Below, piece after piece: positions 7,108-16,199 of a stretch of DNA of 36,056 nt; the stretch's first letter is position 1, and each line of letters starts with the position of its first letter. Source of the DNA: Paraburkholderia nodosa DSM 21604 (GTDB lineage: Bacteria > Pseudomonadota > Gammaproteobacteria > Burkholderiales > Burkholderiaceae); assembly GCF_000519185.1 (NCBI RefSeq), contig NZ_JAFA01000062.1, positions 1-36,056 of the forward strand, read 5' to 3'. The notes beneath the pieces were generated by a model that worked only from the letters and a program-made list of their open reading frames with translations, had not been told where the DNA came from and ran no database searches. Position numbers and translations under genes: made by a program.

Positions 7108-10053
7108 ATGGATCAGAGAATCGAATTCGTAGAACAGCGAAGGATTGCCTTCGAACTGAACGGACAGGCAATGACCTGCGACATCGACCCCAGAGTGACG
7201 CTCGGCGATTTTCTTCGTCACGAGCTTGGCAAGACAGGCACGCATTATGGCTGTGAGCATGGTGTTTGCGGGGCATGCACGGTACTGGTGGATGGACGTT
7301 CCATGCGCTCATGCCTTCAGCTTTGTGGTCAGGTCGACGGGCGGAAGGTCACAACCGTAGAGGGGCTGACGAATACCGACGGCTCGCTCGGCATCCTGCA
7401 GCAGGCGTTTCAGGATCGCCATGCGTTGCAGTGCGGATACTGCACCCCAGGCATGTTGACCACACTCACGGAGTTTCTGCGGGCCAACCCCGACCCGTCC
7501 GAGGCGGAAGTTCGTGATGCGATCAGCGGGAACATCTGCCGCTGCACGGGCTACCAGGCGATAGTCGAAGCCGCGCTGCTCGCCGCAGCCCGAATGCGCG
7601 GCGAGCCCGATCGCGTTTTCGGACTGGTTACCGCACACTCAAAAGACAGCGATTCCCCTTTGGATTCGGCCGTAGGCGCGCGATATGTCGGCAAACCGGT
7701 CAAGCGCACGGAAGACCCCGCGCTGCTCAAAGGCGAGGGGCAATTCGTCGACGATATCCACCTTGCTGGAACGTTGCATTGCTGCTTCGTGCGATCGCCG
7801 CACGCGCACGCCCGCATCAGGCACGTCGATGCGCAAGCAGCAAAGGCCGTACCGGGCGTACAGCATGTCTGGACATTCGCCGACCTGGATGAAGCGCTTC
7901 GGCGGCCATTGCCTGTCCTCGCTCCCACTCACATGCTCGATGAGCCGCGCATGTGGTCGCCGCTGGCTGCGGACGAGGTGTGCTACGTCGGCGAGGCCGT
8001 TGCTGTTGTCCTCGCCGAAAGCCGGTACATCGCGGAAGACGCCGCTAACCTGGTGCAGATCGATTACGAGGTACTGCCTGTTGCCGGCGACATCAGGAAG
8101 ATATTCGACCCGGACGCGCCACGGGCTCACAGCGACGTTCCGACAAACCTCCTCCTCGACATGCCGTTTGCGTTCGGCGAAGTCGACTCGGCCTTTGCGA
8201 GCGCAGCGCACGTGGTCAAGCGCGAGATATTCCATCATCGCGGAACTGCGCACCCGATGGAGTGCCGCGCGACCCTCGCGCGGCTCGATGGCGGCACCGG
8301 TGATCTGACCGTCTGGAATTCAGGCCAGGCGCCGCACCTCGAAAGACGTCTTCTCGCGCAAGCACTCCGCTACGACGAAGCGAAGATCCGGGTCATCATG
8401 CCGGACGTCGGAGGGGCTTTCGGTCCCAAGGGTATCGCCTATCCGGAAGAGTTCGTCGTGGCCTCCGCGGCACTCAGGCTGGGTGTGCCGGTCAAGTGGA
8501 CCGAAGATCGGCGCGAGCACTTCCTGTCCATTACCCAGGAGCGCGATCAATTGTGGGATCTCGAGATGGCGCTCGACAAGGACGGAAAGATCCTCGGCGT
8601 GCGCGGCTCCGTGGTCCACGATAACGGTGCGTACGTGCCGTGGGGCATTGTCGTGCCGATCATCGCGGTGACCTCGTCGCTGGGTCCGTATGTCGTCCCG
8701 GCATTCGACGTGAAGCTGAAAGTCGCGAGCACGAACATGGTGCCAACCACGCCGGTGCGTGGCGCGGGGCGGCCTAAAGCGGTATTCGCGATGGAGCGGA
8801 TGCTCGATGCGGCAGCCGACCAGCTCGGCCTCACCCGTCTGGAAATTCGACGCCGCAATTTCGTGCAGCCGGAACAGCTGCCGTACAAAACTGGCCTGAT
8901 ATTCCGAGACGGTTCGCAGATGGTGTATGACTCCGGAGACTATCCGGAGACCCAGGAAAAGGCGGTCGAGCTTGCCGGTCTGGACGCGTTTCGCGCCCGT
9001 CAGGAGGATGCGCGCACGCAGCAACGGTATCTCGGGATCGGCTTTGCCAACTACGTCGAAGGTTGCGGTCTCGGTCCTTATGAAGGGGCGGAAGTCACGC
9101 TGCAAAACGACGGACGCATCCACCTGGACGTCGGTGGCGCCGGCGCGCAGGGGCAAGGAATGAAAACCATCTTTGCCCAGATAGCGGCCGATCAGCTCGG
9201 TGTCGAGATGGATGCCATCACGGTAGTCGTCGGCGATACGGGGAAGCTTGCAATGGGCGTTGGGACATTCGCGAGCCGGATCACTGTCAACGCCGGAAAT
9301 GCCGTTCATATTGCATGCGGCAAGCTCGCCGGAAAAATCAGGGCGCTGGCTGCGAACGCCCTTCGTGTTCCGCTGGATCAGATCGAGATCGCGCGTGGCG
9401 TCGTATGCGTGCGAGGTCAGCCGGAAAGGGCGTTGCCGCTCGGGAAAATCGCTCAGATCTCCTATGGGATACCTGGGTTCACGCTTCCTGACGGGCTGGA
9501 TGCAGGCATGACCGTCACGCATTATTTCTCCCCGAAAGCCAGTGTCTACGCCAACGGAACGGCGTTCGCGGAAGTCGAGGTGGATATCGGGACTGGCTAC
9601 GTGAAGGTCCTGTGTTATGGCGTTGCGCACGATTGCGGGAACGTGATCAATCCGATGCTCGTCGAGGGGCAAGTGATTGGCGCGATTTCCCATGGGATCG
9701 GCAATACGCTGCTCGAGCGCCACGCCTACGACGAGAATGCCCAGCCGCTCGCGACGAATTTCGCAGAGTTTCTGCTGCCCAGCGCGCTCGACATGCCATC
9801 CCGCATCGCGATGGCGCATCTCGTCTCCCCCTCGCCGAACAACCCTCTTGGCGTCAAAGGCGCCGGGGAAAGCGGGACGATTCCTGCATCCGCAGCGATC
9901 GTCAGTGCCATTGAGGATGCGCTGAGCCGCTGGTCTATCCGTTTTGACGAAACCCCCGTGCTGCCTGAAATGATCTTTGATCGTCTGCATGCCGCCGGCG
10001 CCTACAGCGACGTCGCCCCCCGACACACCTCGAACGAAGAACTTGCAGGATAA
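7108..10053 (+). CDS. Fused [2Fe-2S] and molybdopterin subunits of a xanthine-oxidase-family hydroxylase (CoxS-CoxL fusion)
   Basis: A 981-aa protein. Residues about 10-165 form a CoxS-like module: a plant-type 2Fe-2S cluster (C49, C54, C57, C69) and a second cluster (C109, C112, C144, C146 in the QCGYCTPG and ICRCTGY motifs). After a linker of about 25 residues, the Mo-binding large subunit runs from about 190 to 965: GGAFGPKG, VRGAGRPKAV at about 550-559, GAQGQGMKT, and the base E921 in GAGESGT. The CO dehydrogenase signature loop with Cys (AYRCSFR) is absent, so this is a form-II-like hydroxylase of an organic substrate and not a CO dehydrogenase. These two subunits are usually separate genes in cox/hcr/hmf-type systems. 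XdhC at the end of the cluster fits its cofactor maturation. Confidence 0.9.
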   Translation: MDQRIEFVEQRRIAFELNGQAMTCDIDPRVTLGDFLRHELGKTGTHYGCEHGVCGACTVLVDGRSMRSCLQLCGQVDGRKVTTVEGLTNTDGSLGILQQAFQDRHALQCGYCTPGMLTTLTEFLRANPDPSEAEVRDAISGNICRCTGYQAIVEAALLAAARMRGEPDRVFGLVTAHSKDSDSPLDSAVGARYVGKPVKRTEDPALLKGEGQFVDDIHLAGTLHCCFVRSPHAHARIRHVDAQAAKAVPGVQHVWTFADLDEALRRPLPVLAPTHMLDEPRMWSPLAADEVCYVGEAVAVVLAESRYIAEDAANLVQIDYEVLPVAGDIRKIFDPDAPRAHSDVPTNLLLDMPFAFGEVDSAFASAAHVVKREIFHHRGTAHPMECRATLARLDGGTGDLTVWNSGQAPHLERRLLAQALRYDEAKIRVIMPDVGGAFGPKGIAYPEEFVVASAALRLGVPVKWTEDRREHFLSITQERDQLWDLEMALDKDGKILGVRGSVVHDNGAYVPWGIVVPIIAVTSSLGPYVVPAFDVKLKVASTNMVPTTPVRGAGRPKAVFAMERMLDAAADQLGLTRLEIRRRNFVQPEQLPYKTGLIFRDGSQMVYDSGDYPETQEKAVELAGLDAFRARQEDARTQQRYLGIGFANYVEGCGLGPYEGAEVTLQNDGRIHLDVGGAGAQGQGMKTIFAQIAADQLGVEMDAITVVVGDTGKLAMGVGTFASRITVNAGNAVHIACGKLAGKIRALAANALRVPLDQIEIARGVVCVRGQPERALPLGKIAQISYGIPGFTLPDGLDAGMTVTHYFSPKASVYANGTAFAEVEVDIGTGYVKVLCYGVAHDCGNVINPMLVEGQVIGAISHGIGNTLLERHAYDENAQPLATNFAEFLLPSALDMPSRIAMAHLVSPSPNNPLGVKGAGESGTIPASAAIVSAIEDALSRWSIRFDETPVLPEMIFDRLHAAGAYSDVAPRHTSNEELAG

Positions 10054-10057
10054 CGAA

Positions 10058-11305
10058 ATGGACTCTGGAAAAACTGGTCCGCTGAGCGGTGTGAGGGTTC
10101 TGGACCTCACGCAGTTCCTGTCGGGACCTTTCGGAACGCAAATCCTCGGTGACCTCGGCGCTGAGATCATCAAGATCGAGCCGCCGGCGGGCGAGCTTTC
10201 ACGCGGCGTGCCTCCGCATTTCGTAGAGGGGGACAGCGCCTACTATCTCGCGGTCAATCGCAACAAGAAGAGTGTTGTCATTGATCTCAAGACCGAGAGG
10301 GGAGCGGAACTCGTTCGGGAGTTGGCGACGCATTCAGATGTCCTTGTAGAAAACAATCGCCCGGGTGTGATGGAACGGCTCGGACTCGGTCAAGCGGAGC
10401 TTCGCGCGCACAATCCGCGACTCGTCTATTGCAGTATCAGCGGCTTCGGACAGACCGGCCCGGACAGGGATCTTCCCGCTTACGACATGATCGTGCAGGC
10501 GATGTCGGGGGGCATGAGTCTGACCGGAGAGCCCGGGCGGGCGCCCGTTCGCGCTGGCATTCCGATCGGCGACCTGGCGGCTGGCATGTATGGCGTGATG
10601 GGCATACTGGCTGCGCTGGTCGAGCGCCAAACTACCGGTGAAGGACGGTTCGTCGATGTGTCGATGCTCGATGCGCAAATCGCGATGCTTTGTTATCAGG
10701 GCGCCTATTACCTGCTGTCGGGCGAAGTGCCGGAACCACAGGGACGAGGCCACGATTCGATACCGACTTACCGCTCGTTCGAATGTGCCGACGGCGTTTC
10801 ACTGGTCGTGACCGCCAACACCGAACGTATGTGGGCGGACCTGTGCAAGGCAGTCGGGTTGCCACACCTCGTCCACGACCCGAGATTCAAGGATCCGGCC
10901 GAACGCCTGGCAAACAAGGTGGCGCTATGGGAAACACTGGAGGCGCGCTTCCGGTCCGAACCAGCGCAGAGTTGGCTCGATTCGCTGAATTCGGCCTCGA
11001 TTCCGGCCGCTCTGGTCAAGACGGTGGATAAAGCACTGAACGCCTCTCAGGTCGCGCACAGAGACATGCTCGTCGAGCTTCGCAGTCGAGCGGGATCTCA
11101 TGTACGCGTGCCCGGCAATCCAATCAAGCTTGATACCTCGGGGCCTGTCGGTGCGAGTTACCCACCTCATCTGGGGGAGCATACGAACGACGTGCTTGGA
11201 GAGTACATCGGCCTGGATATCGACGAACTGAGGACACTTCAGAACCAGGGGGTCGTTCGGCAGTTTGTACCGGGCATGCCATCACCCGGCGTGAAATCGC
11301 GATGA
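10058..11305 (+). CDS. Class III CoA-transferase (CaiB/BaiF family)
   Basis: A 415-aa protein of family length. It opens with LSGVRVLDLTQFLSGPFGTQ and has the LGAEIIKIEPP and VVIDLKTERG segments. D172 in IPIGDLAAG aligns with the catalytic Asp169 of formyl-CoA transferase, which carries the acyl-enzyme anhydride. These homodimeric interlocked enzymes move CoA from a donor acyl-CoA to a free acid. No acyl-CoA ligase occurs in the cluster, so this enzyme probably performs the CoA activation of the imported acid. ATG at 10058 follows AGGA and begins 4 bases after the hydroxylase stop; its own stop overlaps the next gene as ATGA. Confidence 0.9.
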   Translation: MDSGKTGPLSGVRVLDLTQFLSGPFGTQILGDLGAEIIKIEPPAGELSRGVPPHFVEGDSAYYLAVNRNKKSVVIDLKTERGAELVRELATHSDVLVENNRPGVMERLGLGQAELRAHNPRLVYCSISGFGQTGPDRDLPAYDMIVQAMSGGMSLTGEPGRAPVRAGIPIGDLAAGMYGVMGILAALVERQTTGEGRFVDVSMLDAQIAMLCYQGAYYLLSGEVPEPQGRGHDSIPTYRSFECADGVSLVVTANTERMWADLCKAVGLPHLVHDPRFKDPAERLANKVALWETLEARFRSEPAQSWLDSLNSASIPAALVKTVDKALNASQVAHRDMLVELRSRAGSHVRVPGNPIKLDTSGPVGASYPPHLGEHTNDVLGEYIGLDIDELRTLQNQGVVRQFVPGMPSPGVKSR

Positions 11306-12885
11306 ACGTGGAGATCGGAATGCATGAAAAGCTTCTGCTGAAGATGAAGGGTCATGTTCTGCATATCGCCCTGAACAGCGCTGACGGCAGGAACGAACTG
11401 GATGATGCAATGTTGCGAGCGCTCACAGAGGTGATCAGCGATCCTCCCGAGAGCACCGTGGCAATCGTGTTATCCGGGGAGGGCGAGAACTTCTGCACAG
11501 GCCGGGCCGCATCGCCACCGCCGGCGCTTTCCCCAATGGAAGATCCACGCCCCGCAATCAAGGAACGGGGGGCGGCGCCCATTCTCGCACTCTATGAGGC
11601 AATCCGTTCGAGTGCGGTACCGGTTGCCTGTTTCGTCAAAGGGCTCGCTTCGGGTATGGGGTGCGCAATCGTTGCAGCGTGCGACTATGCAGTCGCCGAC
11701 GTGCGTAGCCAGTTCGAAGCCAACGAACTGGAGAAGCAGTTTGCGCCTGCACTGCTGATGTCCGTGCTCATCGCACGTGTCCATGTGAAGGCGATTTCGC
11801 GTCTGGTTTTGACGGGCCGGCCCATCGACGCGACGACCGCTCTGGAGTATGGGCTTATCGGCGAAATAGTCGCTCCCTGGGAACTGGACAAGGCGCAGGA
11901 CGAGTTCATTACTTTCATGAACAGCCGGGCTCCGCAGGCACTACGTGGAGTCAAGACCTTCCTGCGCGAATCGGCCGGTCCGCATTCGCCAAAGCTTGCC
12001 ACGCTTGCCGCCGACGTTCTGGCGGAATCGATGGCGGCTCGCCTCGACGTGACAGCGCCGTTCGTGCCGTCCCACGACAAGCGGTTTCTGAGCGTTGACG
12101 GCGAGCGCATTGCCTATATCGACATTGGCAACGGGCCCGCGGTCGTTTTGCTCCATAGTCTCGGCACGTCGAGCGCGCTGTGGGACGATATTCTGCCCGC
12201 ACTCACCGCGAAATATAGAGTCGTGGCGATAGATGCCCGAGGTCACGGCGATTCGACGAAGCGAAGCGTGTGGAATGCGGACGCAGTCGCCAACGACGTC
12301 GTCGCAGTGGCGGAGGCCATTGGTCTCGATTGTTTTGGCCTGGTGGGCATCTCGATGGGGGGACTGACTGCGGTACGCATTGCCTCGAAGTTGGGTCGAC
12401 GCGTTGCTGTCATGGTCTTGTCGAGCGCTTACGCAGGCGTTTCAGGACCCGCGATGGAAAAGCGGCTCGCCGCAGCCGAAGGGATGTTGAAAAAACTGCC
12501 TATGCATCTCATTGCGCGCATGTACGTGGAGCAGACCCTCCACAGGAACACCGCGTATCCGAAGCGGGAGCGACTTGCCCAGCAGATTGCGGCCATCGCT
12601 TCAACGGATTACCTGGAAATATTGCGCGCCATTTCCTCGGATGACGTGTACGGTCTTTTGCGCGACATCGAGGTGCCGACGCTCGTGCTGAACGCCGAAC
12701 TCGACATGAGCATACCCAGAGCCGTATCGGCGAAGTTGGCACAAGGAATCCCGGGCGCGAAGGAGCGAACGCTCGGCGCTGCGGCGCACCTTGCATGTGT
12801 TGATACGCCCGACGCGTACGCGGAAGTTTTATTAGACCTGTTCGAGAAATACACGGATGAAGGTGGGGAAGTATGGAAATCGTAA
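11302..12885 (+). CDS. Fusion of an enoyl-CoA hydratase/isomerase (crotonase) and an alpha/beta-hydrolase
   Basis: A 527-aa protein with two enzymes in one frame. Residues about 8-245 are crotonase-like, with oxyanion-hole segments NFCTGR (near 65) and KGLASGMGC (near 118). The usual acid/base region is unusual (FEANELEKQFAP, no PGAGGTQ motif). Residues about 258-520 are an alpha/beta-hydrolase like 3-oxoadipate enol-lactonase: HSLGTS, nucleophile S351 in GISMGG, D468 in NAELDMS, H496 in GAAAHLACVD. Coupling a CoA-ester hydratase to an enol-lactone or ester hydrolase would suit ring opening or thioester release after hydroxylation (inference). A second start, ATG 11320 with GGAG 6 nt upstream, would trim six residues. 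The stop overlaps the coxG-like gene. Confidence 0.88.
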   Translation: MNVEIGMHEKLLLKMKGHVLHIALNSADGRNELDDAMLRALTEVISDPPESTVAIVLSGEGENFCTGRAASPPPALSPMEDPRPAIKERGAAPILALYEAIRSSAVPVACFVKGLASGMGCAIVAACDYAVADVRSQFEANELEKQFAPALLMSVLIARVHVKAISRLVLTGRPIDATTALEYGLIGEIVAPWELDKAQDEFITFMNSRAPQALRGVKTFLRESAGPHSPKLATLAADVLAESMAARLDVTAPFVPSHDKRFLSVDGERIAYIDIGNGPAVVLLHSLGTSSALWDDILPALTAKYRVVAIDARGHGDSTKRSVWNADAVANDVVAVAEAIGLDCFGLVGISMGGLTAVRIASKLGRRVAVMVLSSAYAGVSGPAMEKRLAAAEGMLKKLPMHLIARMYVEQTLHRNTAYPKRERLAQQIAAIASTDYLEILRAISSDDVYGLLRDIEVPTLVLNAELDMSIPRAVSAKLAQGIPGAKERTLGAAAHLACVDTPDAYAEVLLDLFEKYTDEGGEVWKS

Positions 12886-13526
12886 ATCGCTTTGCGGTCG
12901 ACTCGACTATCGAGAACGCCTGGACGGCACTACTCGACGTTCCGCTGGTGGTGTCCTGCTTTCCCGGTGCGACGCTCACGGACACACTCGGCAAAGATTC
13001 GTACAAGGGGCTGATTCGCGTCAAGCTGGGTCCAATCGCGATGGAATTTGCCGGTACCGTCAAATTGAGCGCCCCGGTGGCAGACGCGTATACGGCGAGC
13101 GTCGAAGCTACATGGCAGGAGACAAAAAACCGGGGATCGGCCAATACGGTGACCACGTTCTCTCTAGCGCGCCTCAGTGAGGCCGCCGGCACTCAGGTTG
13201 ACGTTCGCACCAGCGTGCAGATGGCGGGGCAGGTGGCGCAGTATGGCCGCGGGGTTGGAATCATCAACGCCGTTTCGGAACAGATGGTCCGTCAATTCGC
13301 GGCTAATTTGCTGGAGAAACTTGCGGACCGGCAGGCTGAAACAGGGGTGCCCTTGGTCGACACAGACGCGTTCGCTTCAACATCCACTGGAGACAGAGAA
13401 CCCGTGGCGGCAACGCGCCGTGACAACGCTGCGGGCTCAACGAACGAGATTTCCGTGCTTGGTTTGTTGTGGAAAACGATGGTTTCGAAGTGCAGGCAGT
13501 GGTTTGCCAGACCGCGTTCGTCATAG
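12873..13526 (+). CDS. CoxG-like SRPBCC protein of the Mo-hydroxylase cluster
   Basis: A 217-aa protein. Residues 1-150 match the CoxG/SRPBCC fold (start MEIVNRFAVDSTIENAW, then VSCFPGATLTD and GPIAMEFAGTVKL). A linker rich in Ser/Thr/Asn follows, then a short C-terminal hydrophobic/basic tail (SVLGLLWKTMVSKCRQWF) that could sit on the membrane. CoxG proteins attach CO dehydrogenase to the membrane and have been linked to quinone handling. Here the protein could link the hydroxylase to the respiratory quinone pool. It overlaps the crotonase-hydrolase gene by 13 bases and has AGGTGGGG at its start. Confidence 0.85.
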   Translation: MEIVNRFAVDSTIENAWTALLDVPLVVSCFPGATLTDTLGKDSYKGLIRVKLGPIAMEFAGTVKLSAPVADAYTASVEATWQETKNRGSANTVTTFSLARLSEAAGTQVDVRTSVQMAGQVAQYGRGVGIINAVSEQMVRQFAANLLEKLADRQAETGVPLVDTDAFASTSTGDREPVAATRRDNAAGSTNEISVLGLLWKTMVSKCRQWFARPRSS

Positions 13527-13675
13527 TTCTCTTCGTTGAGGTTTCTGTTCAGTTTGGTCAGGTCGGCAAACGGCAGCAGCTTCTACTGAGCCTTGTCATG
13601 ACCGACACGCGATGCCATCGAAGTGATGGAAAGTGTTTGTCAAATCGTAAGTAGTACAAAGCAGGAGACGGGAAG

Positions 13676-14962
13676 ATGGAAACGAAATCGACTCCTTTTG
13701 AGTCGACGGACCACGGGAGCAACGTCAGTGCTTCTGTCGTGGGCAAGGCCGCCTGGATTGTGCTTGCGTCCGCGTTTGTGGGGTGGATGTTCGACGCGAT
13801 GGATCTCTACCTGTTCACCATGATCATGGTTCCGGCCCTTCACGATCTGCTCGGGGCTACACAGGGCAGCGTCATGCGGATCGGAGGGTTCATTGTCGGC
13901 GCGAAGCTGCTTTGCTGGGGCATCGGCGGGATTCTGTTCGGTATCGTGGCAGACCGGTTTGGGCGAGCCCGAGTGATGCTCGGCACGATGCTGATTTACT
14001 CGGTATTCACGGCCGCCGGTGCCTTCGCGCGGGACTGGCATCAGCTCCTCGTGTTTCAGATGCTGGCGGGCTTTGGGATTGGGGGCGAATGGGCCGCCGG
14101 CGCCGCGCTAGTGGTGGAGACCTGGCCGGAAAAACATAGGGCGAAGGCCGTTCAGGTGATGCAGGTTGCCAATGTGGCAGGGCTGGTTGCGGCCTCCGCG
14201 CTTGCGATCCTGCTTTCAGGCGCTGGATGGCGTTGGGTGCTTGGCGTGGGGGCGGCACCGGCAGTCGCGAGCCTTGGCCTGCGGTTCATCACACCGGAAT
14301 CGGCGCGTTGGGAGCAGTCACGTGCAGCCGCAATGCGTCACGCGGGTCCGGAAATGGGCTCGATATCGGAGATATTTGGCAGCCCGTTGCGCCGTCGAAC
14401 CATAGTTGGAACGCTCATTGCCTCGGCAATGATGATTGGTGGCTGGAGCGCCTCCATCCTCTTTCCCACATTGTTGAGAGAGTTCTTCCCATCCGCCGGC
14501 AACGCGGAATTCACGAGACAGACGGGCATCGCTTTCATGGCGACCAACGCCGGCGCGGTACTTGGATACGCCTCGATTCTGCTCCTCGTCAGTCTGATAC
14601 CGCGTGTTTCCAGACGGATCATCTACGCGGTGTTTTGCGCTGGCGCCTGGATTGCAGTCGTGGCCCTTTTTGGAGGGGCGAAAACACTGGGGACGTTTTA
14701 TTTCGCGATGCTTGGATTCGGGTTTTTCGCAATGGGCGGATTTGGGATCGTCGCTCTGTACCTGACTGAGCTTTTTCCGCTCCATGTTCGCGCCACAGGA
14801 CAAGGCTTCGCCTGGAATATGGCACGTCTCTTTACCGCGCTTGGACCGTTGGTCGTGTCGTTTGCGTCGGAAAATCTGGGATTCCGTGTGGTGGGAATCA
14901 CTCTCGCAACCGTTTTCGGAATGGGATTGGCCGCTGTATTTTTTGGGCCGGAGACTGGCTGA
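13676..14962 (+). CDS. MFS transporter, aromatic acid/sugar-acid:H+ symporter type
   Basis: A 428-aa protein with 12 predicted membrane segments. Family marks are WMFDAMDLYLF in the first helix (the acidic helix-1 motif of AAHS/SHS carriers), GILFGIVADRFGRARVM in the loop between helices 2 and 3, GFGIGGEWAAGAAL, and YLTELFPLHVRATGQG in the second half. AAHS members import benzoate-type acids with protons. It follows the coxG-like gene by 149 bp in the same direction, with AGGAGACGGGAAG before the ATG, so it is probably co-transcribed and imports the substrate of the hydroxylase pathway (inference). Sialate/lactate-type carriers of the same superfamily are an alternative. Confidence 0.87.
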   Translation: METKSTPFESTDHGSNVSASVVGKAAWIVLASAFVGWMFDAMDLYLFTMIMVPALHDLLGATQGSVMRIGGFIVGAKLLCWGIGGILFGIVADRFGRARVMLGTMLIYSVFTAAGAFARDWHQLLVFQMLAGFGIGGEWAAGAALVVETWPEKHRAKAVQVMQVANVAGLVAASALAILLSGAGWRWVLGVGAAPAVASLGLRFITPESARWEQSRAAAMRHAGPEMGSISEIFGSPLRRRTIVGTLIASAMMIGGWSASILFPTLLREFFPSAGNAEFTRQTGIAFMATNAGAVLGYASILLLVSLIPRVSRRIIYAVFCAGAWIAVVALFGGAKTLGTFYFAMLGFGFFAMGGFGIVALYLTELFPLHVRATGQGFAWNMARLFTALGPLVVSFASENLGFRVVGITLATVFGMGLAAVFFGPETG

Positions 14963-15026
14963 AAAGACGACGCGGAAGTTCGAAGCGTGGCACGCATCCG
15001 CCAAAAAATATGACATTGGAGACAAC

Positions 15027-16172
15027 ATGAAATCGAAAGTGATCGTCGCCTCGACGCTCTTTGCGTGGACGGTCGCGGCACACGCGCAATCGTCGGTGAC
15101 GCTGTATGGCGCCGTCGATACGGGATTGCTGTATCAAAGCGCGAATGCGCCGAATTTCCAGTCGAAAGTGAATCTCGGGCACGTGTACGAACTCAAGGAC
15201 GCGGGGATTTTCACCAGTTTCTGGGGGCTCAAGGGCGTTGAAGACATTGGCGGTGGTTACAAGATCAACTTCAGGCTCCAGGGAGCATTCACCAGTACCA
15301 ACGGGAAGTTCGGGCTGTCCGACACACCGGGCTCCAGCGCAATCTTCAACCAGCAAGCGACGTTAGGCATCTCTGGTCCTTTCGGCTCGATCGACGCGGG
15401 CCGTCAGTTCGTGCCAATGATATTTGCGATGGCCGACACCGACGTACGGGGTGCGCAATTCTTCGGCAGTATCCTCACCGCATGGCTTGGCATGAATCAG
15501 GCCGCAGGCTGGCAGGGCACCAGTACAAACGGAGCGATCGGTGCGCTGTACGACTCCAACGCGATTGTTTACCAGTCGCCGAAGTTTCACGGCATATCGC
15601 TGGGACTCGAATATGCACCGGGTGGCGTCGCCGGTCAATTCCAGGGTGGCACGCGCGAGTCGGCAGTGCTCAGGTATTCGAACTACGGCCTGAACCTCTC
15701 GGCTGCTTACTACAACGGCCACGACAGCAATCCCTTCACGACGACAGCGACCGGCGCGGTCATCACGGCACCGTCCACGGGGCGCGATAACAATCGCTTT
15801 TACTATGTCGGCGCGATGTACACGTTCCACGACTTGTCAGTATCGACGTCATACAGCATCGGCAAGGATCCGGCGAACAGCGGTCAGGCCAACATCGAGA
15901 TGATTTCCGGGGGGCTCGGCTACCGGTTCACTTCTGCTCTCAAGGTCACCTCGGGCTTCTATTACCTGAAGGATCGCAACGTGGCATCCAGTCAATCGGA
16001 TTTATACGCGGTGGGTGCTGAATACAGCTTGTCCAGGGCCACCATCGCCTACGTACAGGTTGGCCATGTCAATAACCGCGGCAAGATGAGCCAGACAATT
16101 GCCTATGCCGCGCCGGTTCCTGAGGGCACCTCTAGCACCGCCGCGATGATAGGCATTCGGCACACCTTCTGA
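15027..16172 (+). CDS. Outer-membrane porin (Burkholderia OmpC-like, Gram-negative porin family)
   Basis: A 381-aa protein. Signal peptide with cleavage after AAHAQ, then SSVTLYGAVDTGLLY, the classic start of the mature 16-strand trimeric porin of Burkholderiales. FGSIDAGRQF (strand and constriction-loop region) and a terminal Phe in IGIRHTF (the BAM recognition end) are present. ATG at 15027 with GGAG 6 nt upstream. It sits 64 bp after the MFS gene, so it probably gives the same substrate passage through the outer membrane. Similar porins often sit beside catabolic operons in this group. Confidence 0.9.
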   Translation: MKSKVIVASTLFAWTVAAHAQSSVTLYGAVDTGLLYQSANAPNFQSKVNLGHVYELKDAGIFTSFWGLKGVEDIGGGYKINFRLQGAFTSTNGKFGLSDTPGSSAIFNQQATLGISGPFGSIDAGRQFVPMIFAMADTDVRGAQFFGSILTAWLGMNQAAGWQGTSTNGAIGALYDSNAIVYQSPKFHGISLGLEYAPGGVAGQFQGGTRESAVLRYSNYGLNLSAAYYNGHDSNPFTTTATGAVITAPSTGRDNNRFYYVGAMYTFHDLSVSTSYSIGKDPANSGQANIEMISGGLGYRFTSALKVTSGFYYLKDRNVASSQSDLYAVGAEYSLSRATIAYVQVGHVNNRGKMSQTIAYAAPVPEGTSSTAAMIGIRHTF

Positions 16173-16199
16173 TCCCACCGTGGCTGAGCGGAGCATTCA

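Noticed and set aside
8320..10173. 617-codon open frame on the minus strand
   Set aside because: It is the antisense shadow of the fused Mo-hydroxylase gene. It has no recognisable motifs, while the + strand frame carries all family residues.
7108..13526. Reading the cluster as an aerobic CO dehydrogenase (cox)
   Set aside because: CoxM/S/L/G-like genes are present, but the active-site loop lacks the CO-dehydrogenase Cys motif (VRGAGRPKA instead). The CoA enzymes also point to an organic acid.
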